Assembly (NCBI RefSeq): GCF_023657445.1
Contig: NZ_JAGTWY010000001.1
Coordinates: 3,224,001-3,288,000, forward strand
Source: Marinobacter sediminum
GTDB taxonomy: Bacteria; Pseudomonadota; Gammaproteobacteria; Pseudomonadales; Oleiphilaceae
Length of the DNA stretch: 64,000 nt
Direction: 5' to 3'
The notes under the pieces: generated by a model
Database searches by the model: none
What the model was told of the DNA's origin: nothing
What the model saw: the letters and a program-made list of their open reading frames with translations, nothing else
Shown: in pieces, positions 25,088 to 34,232 of the stretch
Position numbering within the stretch: position 1 is the stretch's first letter
Layout of the letters: each line of letters begins with the position of its first letter
Translations under genes and position numbers: made by a program

Positions 25088-25979
25088 TGACCAGAAGACT
25101 GTTGTGATGGTCGTGGATGACGCCGTCGACTCCATTCGAATGATCAACGATGCTTTGGAAGAAGCCGGCATGACCGTGCTGGTAGCGCTTGAAGGCAACC
25201 AGGCGCTTACCATCAGCCGGAATATCACGCCGGACGTGGTGCTTATGGACGCGCTGATGCCGCATATGGACGGCTTTGAAACCTGTCGCCGGCTCAAGGA
25301 AAATCCGGCGTTTGCCGACATTCCCATCATTTTCATGACCGGCCTGAGCGACACTGAACACGTGGTGATGGGCCTGAACGCCGGTGGCGTGGACTATGTT
25401 AACAAACCCATCAATACCACCGAACTGCTGGCCCGCATGGACGTGCACCTGGCCAATGCCCGGATGACCAAAAGCGCCCGTAGCGCCCTCGATACCGCAG
25501 GCCAGAACCTGTTTGCCGTGGACCGGGAAGGCAATCTGCTCTGGGGCACTCCCCATGTTTGCCGGTGCCTGCCCGACAGCAACCACCCGGAATTCCTGGA
25601 GGTGAAATCCCAGCTGGAGGAGTGGCTCGGCCATAACCTGGAGCCGGGGCACAGCATGCCACTGAAAATCGTGGATACACCACGCTCCGTGGAATTTCTG
25701 GCGCTGGTGGATGGCCGGGAATACCTGCTTCGACTGAAAACCCCGCAGAATCAGAACAGCGCCGCCGCCGCGCTCAGGGAAAGATTCCAACTGACGTTGC
25801 GGGAATCGGACGTGCTATTGTGGATTGCCAATGGCAAAACCAACCGGGAAATCGGGCAGATTCTGGACATGAGTCCGCGCACGGTAAACAAGCACCTGGA
25901 ACAGGTGTTCCGCAAACTGGGCGTAGAAAACCGGACCGCAGCCGCAGCAAGCGCCATCCGGCTGCTCGCCACCCACTAG
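25074..25979 (+). CDS. LuxR-type response regulator paired with the transporter-kinase
   Basis: This 301-residue protein has an N-terminal receiver with acidic pocket Asp15-Asp16, phospho-acceptor Asp59 (VVLMDALMP), Thr89 and Lys111. A linker of about 100 residues (135-235) looks like a small PAS-like module. The C-terminal LuxR HTH (about 240-295) reads TLRESDVLLWIANGKTNREI then MSPRTVNKHLEQVFRKLGV. The start overlaps the kinase stop by 14 bases, so the pair is translationally coupled and clearly cognate. It is the best candidate to bind the CGTCAAATGACG sites. The middle segment is longer than in NarL-type regulators. Confidence 0.93.
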   Translation: MKLHDDQKTVVMVVDDAVDSIRMINDALEEAGMTVLVALEGNQALTISRNITPDVVLMDALMPHMDGFETCRRLKENPAFADIPIIFMTGLSDTEHVVMGLNAGGVDYVNKPINTTELLARMDVHLANARMTKSARSALDTAGQNLFAVDREGNLLWGTPHVCRCLPDSNHPEFLEVKSQLEEWLGHNLEPGHSMPLKIVDTPRSVEFLALVDGREYLLRLKTPQNQNSAAAALRERFQLTLRESDVLLWIANGKTNREIGQILDMSPRTVNKHLEQVFRKLGVENRTAAAASAIRLLATH

Positions 25980-26049
25980 GAGCGGGCACTTTTCGTGGTC
26001 CAGGCTGTCACCACGGCAGTACAGAACGATTCCTGCAGAGGAGACATTT

Positions 26050-26799
26050 GTGCGTCTGACAGCACTACGACCACTATTACCCGCATTACTGCTTGCCTGC
26101 ACCCCATGGCTGGCGTTTTCCGCGTTCGCGGACGACACGACACTTCCGGCGTTTTCAGAGATCCAGTCCCTGGGCGAAGGCTCCGGTTGGGAGCCCCTGG
26201 AATTTCCCAAGATCGATCAGCATTCCCGCTATGAACTGGTCACCGAAGACGGTGTACAGGTCACTCGGGCGAATACGGCCGGTGGTGCTTCCGGCCTCAT
26301 TGCCCGACTGAACCTGAAACCGTCGGATTCACTTATCCTGCGGTGGAGCTGGAAGGTTTCCAATGTGTTCGAGAAGGGGGATGCACGGGAAAAGTCCGGC
26401 GATGATTATCCTGCCCGGATTTATGTGGCGTTCGAGTTTCAGCCCGACAAGGCGGGTTTCTTCGAACGGGCCAAACGCAAGGCTGTGGAAATGGTGTTCG
26501 GCGAAACCCTGCCCGGCAATGCCCTGAACTACATCTGGGCCAACACGCTACCGAAGGGTGATGTCGTGCCTAATCCCTATACCGACAAGACCATGATGGT
26601 CGCGGTTAACTCAGGCATCGATCAGGTTGGCGAGTGGGTGACGGTGGAGCGCGATATCGTCTCCGATTACCAAAACGCCTTCGGTGAGGCGCCACCGCCT
26701 GTGGTAGGCATCGCAATCATGTCCGATTCAGATAACACCGGAGAAACCGCCACCGCCTGGTACGGCGATATCACCGTGATGCCTGACACCACGGACTGA
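26050..26799 (+). CDS. DUF3047 exported protein
   Basis: The start is GTG at 26050, preceded by GAGGAGA. The 249-residue product has a Sec signal peptide (hydrophobic 7-27, cleavage near AFA-DD). The rest matches the DUF3047 pattern: SLILRWSWKVSNVFEKGDAR, DDYPARIYVAFEF, NALNYIWANTLPKG and GIAIMSDSDNTGETATAWYGDI. It is probably a periplasmic beta-sandwich. The function of the family is not known. It follows the response regulator by 70 bases on the same strand and may or may not share its transcript. Confidence 0.8.
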   Translation: MRLTALRPLLPALLLACTPWLAFSAFADDTTLPAFSEIQSLGEGSGWEPLEFPKIDQHSRYELVTEDGVQVTRANTAGGASGLIARLNLKPSDSLILRWSWKVSNVFEKGDAREKSGDDYPARIYVAFEFQPDKAGFFERAKRKAVEMVFGETLPGNALNYIWANTLPKGDVVPNPYTDKTMMVAVNSGIDQVGEWVTVERDIVSDYQNAFGEAPPPVVGIAIMSDSDNTGETATAWYGDITVMPDTTD

Positions 26800-26808
26800 C
26801 CAGAACGC

Positions 26809-27657
26809 TTACCGATAAGCGTCCGGAAAACCGGGAATTATAAACCCCTCTTCCATGACTCGAACCGGGGGCGCTTCGCCCCGTTCTACCAGACGAATGT
26901 AGGCATCGTCGAAATCATCTCTCAGCAACGCAGCCCTGGGGTTGGCCAGTGAAAACAGCCACGCAAGATTACGCGACCTGACTTTCGAGTACCGAATCAT
27001 GCTGTCGGAAGGCATGACCAGCACCTCCTCGACTGGCTGACGGTAGTCCAGTAAATAGTCCCCCCGCTTACGTTTCAGCATATCCAGTGCGGAGCGGTGG
27101 TTGGGGGCCTCAGTCACCGTGATTGTATCCTGCGCTTCAAGCCACGAAAGGAGGCCGGCGTAGGTATAGCCCCCGATCACAATGACGGTTTTCCCTTTAA
27201 GCTGATCAAAGTGATTAACGGGCGTGACACCCTCACGGTACCAGGCGCTCAGATGAATCGCGGACGGACTGCTCCAGCTTTCAAGGACGTCGTCTTTAAT
27301 ACTTGGGATGTTGGTCACCCCGGGCCAGACATCTATCAGCCCGTTGCTCAGATAGAGATAGGCTCGACTGACTGGCAAATAGAGAAATTCGGGAACGTAA
27401 CCGGCTTCCTCAGCCACCTTGCGTGTCATGTCGATGAAGGTGCCGTCCGGCTTACCGGCATCATTCTGGTAGGTGATTGGCGGGAATTCTACATAGGCAA
27501 TACGCAGAATTTTAGACGGGTCGGCCTTTTCCGCGCTGGCAACTGAATTACTCAAAAGAACAAGCGCAATCAAAGCCGTCAGCAACTTCAAGAATCCGGG
27601 TCGGCGGTACAGTATCGTGTCGAGAGTTTTGATCAAGCGGCTGTACATGAATTCCAT
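26809..27657 (-). CDS. periplasmic solute-binding protein, family 3
   Basis: This 282-residue protein has an N-terminal signal anchor (about 20-42, ending near SVASA) and the SBP_bac_3 fold: ILRIAYVEFPPITYQNDAG, FIDMTRKVAEEAGY, LKGKTVIVIGGYTYAGLL. No permease or ATPase gene is adjacent. Orphan proteins of this type in Marinobacter-like genomes are often sensors or of unknown role. It converges with the DUF3047 gene (nine bases between stops) with no obvious terminator. Confidence 0.8.
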   Translation of the reverse strand: MEFMYSRLIKTLDTILYRRPGFLKLLTALIALVLLSNSVASAEKADPSKILRIAYVEFPPITYQNDAGKPDGTFIDMTRKVAEEAGYVPEFLYLPVSRAYLYLSNGLIDVWPGVTNIPSIKDDVLESWSSPSAIHLSAWYREGVTPVNHFDQLKGKTVIVIGGYTYAGLLSWLEAQDTITVTEAPNHRSALDMLKRKRGDYLLDYRQPVEEVLVMPSDSMIRYSKVRSRNLAWLFSLANPRAALLRDDFDDAYIRLVERGEAPPVRVMEEGFIIPGFPDAYR

Positions 27658-27738
27658 TATTTTGAATCTGTTTAAAACAAGATTAACAGACCAGAAAAAT
27701 TGTGCACTGGCAGCCGCCGCAAAATTTCAATCAATGGG

Positions 27739-29244
27739 TCAGATATAGTTGACCACCATGTAAAGACCTACACCACCCATTACCAGTGTGTAGGGGAACG
27801 CCATGATCACCATTCGCCCATAGGAAAGCCGGACCAGCGGCGCAATGGCCGAAGTAAGCAGAAACAGGAAGGCCGCCTGCCCGTTCGGCGTTGCCACGCT
27901 TGGCAGGTTGGTACCGGTGTTAATGGCTACGGCAAGGTCCTGGAAATGTTCCTGACTGATGCTCCCGGAATCCAGTGCCTGCTTCACTTCGCTGATGTAG
28001 ACGGTCGCCACGAAAACATTATCACTGATCATCGAGAGCACACCGTTGGCAATAAAGAACATGCCCGGTTGCTGACCCTCTGGCAGGGACAACACGTAAT
28101 CGATGATCGGCTTGAACAGGTGCTGCTCGTGAATCACCGCAACGACCGCAAAGAACACGACCAGCAGTGACGTAAAGGGAAGGGATTCCTGGAACGCCTT
28201 GCCGATCTGATGCTCATCGGTAATGCCGGTGAACGAGGTGATCAGGATAATGACCAACAGACCGATCAGCCCGACTTCCGCCAAATGAAACGCCAGGCCC
28301 ACCACCAGAATGGCCGCAGCAAAGGCCTGGATCCACAGGGCCGCCTGATCGGCCTTGGTGCGCTTGGAACGCTCGTTTTCAGCGAATTCTTCCAGTACCT
28401 GGCGAACTGGCTTGGGCAACCGCCCGCCATATCCGAACCAGCGCAGCTTTTCCAACGCCCAGCAGGTAACCAGGCCTGCCGCCAGTACCGGCATACTCAC
28501 CGGCGCCATGTGCAGGAAGAAACCGGCAAAATCCCAGTCCACCACCTTGGCAATCAACAGGTTCTGGGGTTCGCCCACCATAGTGGCTACACCACCCAGG
28601 GCAGTACCGATGGCACCGTGCATCAACAGGCTGCGCAGGAAAGCACGAAAATTTTCCAGGTCTTCCCGGTGCAGTTCGACCACCTCGTCGTCACTGCCGG
28701 CGTTGTGGTCTTTGTGGTGATAGACCTTGCCGGAGGCGACCTTGTGATACACCGAGTAGAAACCGACCGCGACACTGATAATGACCGCGGTTACCGTCAG
28801 GGCATCCAGAAACGCTGACAACAGGGCCGCAGCGCTGCAGAACAGCAGGGACAGCGCGGACTTCGAGCGCACACCGACCAGGATCTGGGTGAAGGTGACC
28901 AGCAGCAGTTCCTTCATGAAGTAGATACCCGCCACCATGAACATCAGTAGCAGGATAACGGGAAAGTTGGTCAGTACTTCCAGATACACGGCATCCGGCG
29001 TGGTCAGCCCGATCAGCAATGCTTCCACCGCCAGCAGGCCACCCGGCAACAATGGGTAGCATTTGAGCGCCATGGCCAGGGTAAAGATGAACTCGGCGAT
29101 CAGAAGCCATCCCGCCGTGCCCGGCCCCAGCAGATACATCACAATCGGGTTGGCGACAAGAAACAGCAGGATAATCTGCTTATACCAGACCGGAGCCTTG
29201 CCAAGGAAGTTGTGGGTAAAACCGGATATGACAGTGGTGGGCAT
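27739..29244 (-). CDS. nhaB: Na+/H+ antiporter NhaB
   Basis: This inner-membrane antiporter exchanges sodium for protons and contributes to pH and salt homeostasis. The start at 29244 ([20 protein letters not shown]) matches the usual NhaB N-terminus; the frame extends 30 codons further but without family similarity. The 501-residue length is normal. Many membrane segments are visible, and conserved motifs include [19 protein letters not shown] and [20 protein letters not shown]. It is monocistronic. Confidence 0.94.
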   Translation of the reverse strand: MPTTVISGFTHNFLGKAPVWYKQIILLFLVANPIVMYLLGPGTAGWLLIAEFIFTLAMALKCYPLLPGGLLAVEALLIGLTTPDAVYLEVLTNFPVILLLMFMVAGIYFMKELLLVTFTQILVGVRSKSALSLLFCSAAALLSAFLDALTVTAVIISVAVGFYSVYHKVASGKVYHHKDHNAGSDDEVVELHREDLENFRAFLRSLLMHGAIGTALGGVATMVGEPQNLLIAKVVDWDFAGFFLHMAPVSMPVLAAGLVTCWALEKLRWFGYGGRLPKPVRQVLEEFAENERSKRTKADQAALWIQAFAAAILVVGLAFHLAEVGLIGLLVIILITSFTGITDEHQIGKAFQESLPFTSLLVVFFAVVAVIHEQHLFKPIIDYVLSLPEGQQPGMFFIANGVLSMISDNVFVATVYISEVKQALDSGSISQEHFQDLAVAINTGTNLPSVATPNGQAAFLFLLTSAIAPLVRLSYGRMVIMAFPYTLVMGGVGLYMVVNYI

Positions 29245-29598
29245 TACGGAAATCTTCTGAGTTAACGAGCTGAAAAAGTATGCGGCAACGGACCCGTATC
29301 TTCCTTGATATTTGTGCAGTTGGTAATGACACAAAGGTACCGGCTGAGCCCCTATTTGGTCTCAATAACGGTTAGAAAGGCGTGAAAAGGGATCCGCTGC
29401 CCCCCAAAACTGTTCGCAATCGAATTCAGGCGTTACGAAGGGAGCAACCGTATTCTACCTCAAATCGGGATAAATGAGTTCAATATCTGCACAAAAAGTC
29501 TATATCAGACAGCTGCCTGCAAGATGTTCCGATCCCACTTTCTCTTTTCGGGCACTTCTTTCCATTAACGCTCTCACTTTAAAAACTGTAGCAATATG

Positions 29599-29628
29599 TT
29601 GACATACTTTTGGGTTCGGAACTATGTT
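29599..29628 (+). promoter_or_regulatory. sigma70 promoter of the cyclohexanecarboxylate operon
   Basis: A perfect -35 TTGACA (29599-29604) and -10 TATGTT (29623-29628) are separated by 18 bases, about 77 bases before the aliA ATG. The dyad GTTGG-AAAAA-CCAAC (29626-29640) overlaps the -10 end and expected start site, a typical place for a repressor operator. Confidence 0.65.
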
Positions 29629-29640
29629 GGAAAAACCAAC
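29626..29640. promoter_or_regulatory. dyad at aliA transcription start, candidate BadR operator
   Basis: GTTGG (29626-29630) and CCAAC (29636-29640) form a perfect short inverted repeat, spaced like a MarR half-site pair, directly at the predicted start of transcription. Assignment to BadR is inferred from the operon encoding this MarR-type regulator. Confidence 0.45.
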
Positions 29641-29705
29641 AAGTGGACCTGTGCCTGCTGTCAGGTCGAACCAAAATAACAAAACAGACACCACAGGAGA
29701 GTCAG

Positions 29706-31370
29706 ATGGAAACAGGCATCACACTCAACCCGGAACGTCGTGCCGCCATGGTGGACAGCGGCGCGTGGAACGACAAACTTATCACCGACTACCTCGACGA
29801 AGCCGTAGCCCGCCAGCCGGACCGGGAAGCCATCATCGGCTACCAGGTCACCGGCGACACGCGCACGGCCCTAACGTATCGGGAACTGAACGACACCGTC
29901 ACCCGGATGGCAGCGGGCCTCGCCGGTATGGGTATCGAAAAAGGCGACGTGGTGGCGTGCCAGCTGCCGAACTGGTGGCAAACTACCGCCCTGCACCTTG
30001 CCTGCATGCGCATTGGTGCCATTCTGAATCCCCTCATGCCCATCTTCCGGGAACGCGAACTGCGCTTCATGCTCAAGCATGGGGAGGCCAAACTGCTGGT
30101 GATCCCCAAGATATTTCGCGGTTTTGATTATCAGGCCATGATCGACGGAATTCTCCCGGAACTGCCAAGCCTGGAAACGCTGCTGGTCATTGGGGGCGAC
30201 GGGAACCGCAGTTTCGAACAACGCCTTCTGGCATCCGCCCTGGAAGAACGGCAAGACACAGCGGCCCTGTTCAGCGAACGTAAACCGACTGGCGATGACA
30301 TCATCCAGATACTCTACACCTCCGGCACCACCGGTGAGCCCAAGGGGGTCATGCACACCTCCAACACCCTGTTTTCCAACGTGCGCCCCTACGCCGACCG
30401 GTTGCACCTGACACCAGGGGACAAGGTGCTGATGGCTTCACCCCTCGCCCACCAGACCGGTTTCCTCTACGGAATCATGATGCCCGTTTACCTGGGTACT
30501 ACCGCCATTCTTCAGGACATATGGGACGCCGAGTACGTATGCAAGGTAATTGCCGCTGAGAAGCCTGCATTCACCATGGCCGCCACACCCTTCCTGGCGG
30601 ACCTGGTTAAGGCGGCGCCGCACCATCAGGGCGAGCTGGACTCCCTGCGTATCTTTGTCTCAGCCGGCGCTCCGATACCCAGTGCCGTGGTAGAACAGGC
30701 CGGTAAGGTCCTCAACGCGAAGATCGCCTCTGCCTGGGGCATGACCGAAAACGGCGCTGTCACCATGACCTGCCCGGAGGATCCCGCGGAGCGAGCCAGT
30801 CAGTCTGATGGCAAGGTGTTGCCCTACATGGAAATCAAGGTCACCAACTTTAAGGGCAAATCGCTGCCGTCAGGACAGGAGGGTAATTTGATGGTACGCG
30901 GTGCAAGCCAATTCGTTGGCTACCTGAAGCGCCCTGACCTCTATGGCACCGACGATGACGGCTGGTTCAGCACAGGTGATTTGGCCCGAATGGATCAGGA
31001 CGGCTATATCCGCATTACCGGCCGCACCAAAGATGTGGTTATCCGGGGTGGCGAAAACATACCCGTGGTTGACGTGGAGAACCTGCTTTACAAGCTCCCC
31101 GGCATTGTTGATGTGGCACTGGTGGGCTGTCCGGACGAGCGACTGGGTGAACGACTGTGCGCCTTCGTCACCCTGGACGAGAGCACCGCCGACCTGACCC
31201 TGGACAAGATCAAGGGATACCTGACGGAACAGCAGCTTTCCAGGAACTACCTGCCGGAGTACCTCGAAGTTATTGAAACCATGCCCCGCACGGCCTCCGG
31301 CAAGATCCAGAAGTTCAAACTGCGCGAGCAGGCCAAAGACGTTCGCCTTGAACCAGCCAAGCATGGCTAA
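29706..31370 (+). CDS. aliA: cyclohexanecarboxylate-CoA ligase
   Basis: The ATG at 29706 follows AGGAGAG; the frame runs 32 codons further upstream without support. The 554-residue acyl-adenylate-forming enzyme has the P-loop ILYTSGTTGEPKGVMHT, the ASAWGMTENGAV motif, GDLARMDQDGY and the C-terminal lysine in TASGKIQKF. It activates a carboxylic acid to its CoA ester with ATP. Identity as AliA rests on the four co-directional genes that follow, which match the cyclohexanecarboxylate pathway of Rhodopseudomonas palustris. Another alicyclic or medium-chain acid is possible. Confidence 0.85.
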   Translation: METGITLNPERRAAMVDSGAWNDKLITDYLDEAVARQPDREAIIGYQVTGDTRTALTYRELNDTVTRMAAGLAGMGIEKGDVVACQLPNWWQTTALHLACMRIGAILNPLMPIFRERELRFMLKHGEAKLLVIPKIFRGFDYQAMIDGILPELPSLETLLVIGGDGNRSFEQRLLASALEERQDTAALFSERKPTGDDIIQILYTSGTTGEPKGVMHTSNTLFSNVRPYADRLHLTPGDKVLMASPLAHQTGFLYGIMMPVYLGTTAILQDIWDAEYVCKVIAAEKPAFTMAATPFLADLVKAAPHHQGELDSLRIFVSAGAPIPSAVVEQAGKVLNAKIASAWGMTENGAVTMTCPEDPAERASQSDGKVLPYMEIKVTNFKGKSLPSGQEGNLMVRGASQFVGYLKRPDLYGTDDDGWFSTGDLARMDQDGYIRITGRTKDVVIRGGENIPVVDVENLLYKLPGIVDVALVGCPDERLGERLCAFVTLDESTADLTLDKIKGYLTEQQLSRNYLPEYLEVIETMPRTASGKIQKFKLREQAKDVRLEPAKHG

Positions 31371-31403
31371 CTCGTTTATTTTCACATACAGGAGCAATCC
31401 ATC

Positions 31404-32171
31404 ATGAAAGGCCTAAACGGAAAAACCGTCATCGTCACCGGCGGCGGAGGTGGGATCGGCCGCGCAGTGTGCCTGCGCTTTGCTGAAGAAGGCAGCCTGG
31501 TTGCAGTTCTGGACCGTGACGAGAAAACGGCCCTGGCCACGGTGGATCTGATCACCGAAGCGGGCGGAAAAGCCAAAGCCTATGCTGCCGACATCACCGA
31601 TTACGCCGCCATTATCGAGACCGTGACGACCATTGAGAAGGACCTGGGCGTACCTACGGTCCTAGTCAACAACGCGGGTTTCGACCGATTCATGCCGTTC
31701 CTGAAAACCGAACCCAAACTCTGGGACCAGCTGATCGCAGTCAACCTGACGGGTGCCCTGAACATGCACCACGTGGTGCTGCCAAAAATGATCGCTGCCG
31801 GCGGAGGCAAAGTCATCAACGTGGCCTCCGACGCTGCCCGTGTCGGCTCCTCCGGCGAATCCGTCTACGCAGCCTGCAAGGCCGGTCTGGTGGGCTTTAG
31901 CAAAACTGTCGCACGGGAACTGGCTACCAAGAACGTGTGCCTGAACGTGGTCTGTCCCGGCCCCACCGACACCGCCCTGCTCAAGGGCGTAGCGGAAACT
32001 GCCCCGAATCCGGAAAAGTTGCTGGAAGCCTTCCGCAACGCCGTGCCCATGAAGCGCCTGGCCCAGCCGGAAGACTACCCAGGGGTGATTGCTCTGCTTG
32101 CCAGTGACGACGCCAACTTCATCACCGGCCAGGTCATCAGTGTATCCGGCGGCCTGACCATGGCCGGCTGA
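31404..32171 (+). CDS. badH: 2-hydroxycyclohexanecarboxyl-CoA dehydrogenase
   Basis: This short-chain dehydrogenase has 255 residues. The NAD-binding motif is GGGGGIG (13-19), followed by VLVNNAG at about 86, catalytic Ser142, Tyr155 and Lys159 (SVYAACKAG) and the typical C-terminus ITGQVISVSGGLTMAG. In the pathway it oxidises 2-hydroxycyclohexane-1-carboxyl-CoA to the 2-keto thioester with NAD+. It starts 33 bases after aliA and 31 bases before badI. Confidence 0.88.
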   Translation: MKGLNGKTVIVTGGGGGIGRAVCLRFAEEGSLVAVLDRDEKTALATVDLITEAGGKAKAYAADITDYAAIIETVTTIEKDLGVPTVLVNNAGFDRFMPFLKTEPKLWDQLIAVNLTGALNMHHVVLPKMIAAGGGKVINVASDAARVGSSGESVYAACKAGLVGFSKTVARELATKNVCLNVVCPGPTDTALLKGVAETAPNPEKLLEAFRNAVPMKRLAQPEDYPGVIALLASDDANFITGQVISVSGGLTMAG

Positions 32172-32202
32172 CACCCCCTTTCACTAACACGGAGAATCCA
32201 CG

Positions 32203-32985
32203 ATGAACTATGAAGACATCCTGTACGACGAAAACGACGGCGTAGCCACCATCACCATTAACCGACCGGATCGTTACAACGCTTTCCGCGGCCAGACCTG
32301 CATGGAGCTGATTGATGCCTTTCACCGGGCTGGCTGGAATAAAGATATCGGGGTGATTGTGTTTACCGGTGCCGGCGAAAAGGCCTTTTGCACCGGTGGT
32401 GACCAGGGCGCCCACGAAGGCCAGTACGACGGCCGCGGCCTGATCGGCCTGCCGGTGGAGGAACTGCAGCGGCTGATCCGGGAAGTACCCAAGCCGGTCG
32501 TCGCCCGGGTCAACGGTTTTGCCATCGGAGGCGGCCATGTGCTGCACGTGATCTGCGATCTGAGCATTGCCTCAGAAACCGCAATCTTTGGCCAGGTTGG
32601 ACCCAAGGTCGGCTCGGTGGACCCCGGTTTCGGAACCGCCTACCTGGCGCGGGTCGTGGGTGAAAAGCGGGCCCGGGAGATCTGGTACCTGTGCCGTAAA
32701 TACTCTGCCCAGCAAGCTCTGGAGTGGGGCTTGGTCAATGCCGTGGTGCCGCCCGAAAAGCTGGATGAGGAAGTACACAAATGGTGCGACGAGATCCTCG
32801 AGAAGAGCCCGACAGCGCTCACCATCGCCAAGCGCTCGTTCAATGCCGACAGCGACAATATTGCAGGTATCGGCGCCCTCGGGATGCAAGCCCTGAGCCT
32901 GTACTACGACACAGATGAATCGAAAGAGGGTGTAAGCGCCTTCAAGGAAAAGCGCAAGCCGGAGTTCCGGAAGTACTACAAGTGA
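32203..32985 (+). CDS. badI: 2-ketocyclohexanecarboxyl-CoA hydrolase
   Basis: This crotonase-fold ring-cleaving enzyme (260 residues) hydrolyses the cyclic 2-keto thioester to pimeloyl-CoA. The sequence recalls R. palustris BadI over its whole length: INRPDRYNAFRGQTCMEL, GDQGAHEGQYDGRG, GQVGPKVGSVDPGFGTAYLA and the C-terminus EKRKPEFRKY. These stretches separate it from ordinary enoyl-CoA hydratases and from the related MenB. It is the diagnostic gene of the cluster. Confidence 0.93.
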   Translation: MNYEDILYDENDGVATITINRPDRYNAFRGQTCMELIDAFHRAGWNKDIGVIVFTGAGEKAFCTGGDQGAHEGQYDGRGLIGLPVEELQRLIREVPKPVVARVNGFAIGGGHVLHVICDLSIASETAIFGQVGPKVGSVDPGFGTAYLARVVGEKRAREIWYLCRKYSAQQALEWGLVNAVVPPEKLDEEVHKWCDEILEKSPTALTIAKRSFNADSDNIAGIGALGMQALSLYYDTDESKEGVSAFKEKRKPEFRKYYK

Positions 32986-33009
32986 TGGCTCGATAGCCTG
33001 GAGAACACC

Positions 33010-34149
33010 ATGAATTTCGCATTCAACGAAGAACAGAACGCGATCCGCGAGGTTGTGGCCCGCTTCAGCGCCGAGGTACTGGCACCGGGCTATCGCAAAA
33101 GGGATCAGGCCGGCACCATCGAACGGGATGTCATTCGCCAGCTAGGCGAGATGGGTCTGCTCGGGGGCGAGTTGCCCGAGGAGTTTGGTGGTAGCGGCAT
33201 GGACTGCATCACCAGTGGCCTGATCATCGAGGAGATCTCAAAAGGCGATTTCAACGTCGGCTACATTCCGCTGCTCACGTCCCTAAACGGCCAGATCATT
33301 GCCAGCCATGCTGCCCCGGACCTGGCAACTAAGTGGCTGCACGGCATGACCACTGGCCAAAAGGTGGCCTGCATTGCGCTGACAGAGCCCCACGGTGGTT
33401 CTGACGCCGCCAACCTGCGCCTGAAGGCCGAGAAAAAGGGAGAGTTTTACCGGCTCAATGGGGAAAAGACTTCCATCTCCATGGCCGACCAGGCCGACGT
33501 AGCGGTGGTATTCGCCCGGACCGGTACTGTTGAGCAGCGGGCCTCCGGCATCAGCGCATTTCTGGTTCCAATGGACAGCCCGGGCGTCACCACCACCCGC
33601 TTTGAAGACAATGGCCAGCGCGCCATCGGCCGCGGCTCCATCTTCTTCGATAATGTTGAAGTGCCCGCTCGCCAGATGATGGGGGACGAGGGCAAAGGCT
33701 TCAAACAGGTGATGCAGGGTTTCGACTACAGCCGGGCGCTGATTGGCCTGCAGTGTCTGGCGGTCGCCCAGCAGTCACTGGACGAAACCTGGCAATGGCT
33801 GACCGAGCGTACCGCCTTCGGGCAGAACCTCTCTGCCTTTCAGGGCCTGACCCATCCATTGGCGGAATACCAGACTTTCGTTCATGCCGCCCGCATGCAG
33901 TGCTACCATGCGCTCTGGCTTAAGGACAACAATTTGCCCCACAATGCCGAAGCTGCCATGAATAAATGGTGGGGACCCAAACTGGCCTTCGATGTGGTCA
34001 AGCAGTGCCTGCTGGCCCATGGCCATACTGGCTGGGGCGAGGACCTGCCCTTCGCCCAGCGGTTACGGGATGTTCTTGGCCTCCAGATCGGTGACGGTAC
34101 CGCGCAGATCATGAAGAACATCATTGCGCGCGAGTACCTGCCCAGGTGA
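33010..34149 (+). CDS. aliB: cyclohexanecarboxyl-CoA dehydrogenase (acyl-CoA dehydrogenase)
   Basis: This 379-residue FAD flavoenzyme has standard length and ACAD motifs: CIALTEPHGGSDAANL near 120, YRLNGEKTSISMADQADV, ERTAFGQNLSAFQGL and the C-terminal LQIGDGTAQIMKNIIAREYL. In the pathway it introduces the 1,2 double bond of cyclohexanecarboxyl-CoA. It is the fourth gene of the operon, 24 bases after badI. The catalytic residue was not assigned with confidence. Confidence 0.88.
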   Translation: MNFAFNEEQNAIREVVARFSAEVLAPGYRKRDQAGTIERDVIRQLGEMGLLGGELPEEFGGSGMDCITSGLIIEEISKGDFNVGYIPLLTSLNGQIIASHAAPDLATKWLHGMTTGQKVACIALTEPHGGSDAANLRLKAEKKGEFYRLNGEKTSISMADQADVAVVFARTGTVEQRASGISAFLVPMDSPGVTTTRFEDNGQRAIGRGSIFFDNVEVPARQMMGDEGKGFKQVMQGFDYSRALIGLQCLAVAQQSLDETWQWLTERTAFGQNLSAFQGLTHPLAEYQTFVHAARMQCYHALWLKDNNLPHNAEAAMNKWWGPKLAFDVVKQCLLAHGHTGWGEDLPFAQRLRDVLGLQIGDGTAQIMKNIIAREYLPR

Positions 34150-34232
34150 TGCGCCCCACATCCACCATGATTGGGAATGCCGGTGACAGCTTGGCCTCGC
34201 TAAAAAGCCAAGACGGCACTATAGGAGATCAG

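Larger units (their letters stand above)
29245..29705. other. 461-base region between divergent nhaB and aliA
   Basis: No gene is visible. The right half carries the aliA promoter (29599-29628) and a dyad at its transcription start. The left half, the nhaB leader, is AT-rich with no recognised motif. Confidence 0.5.
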
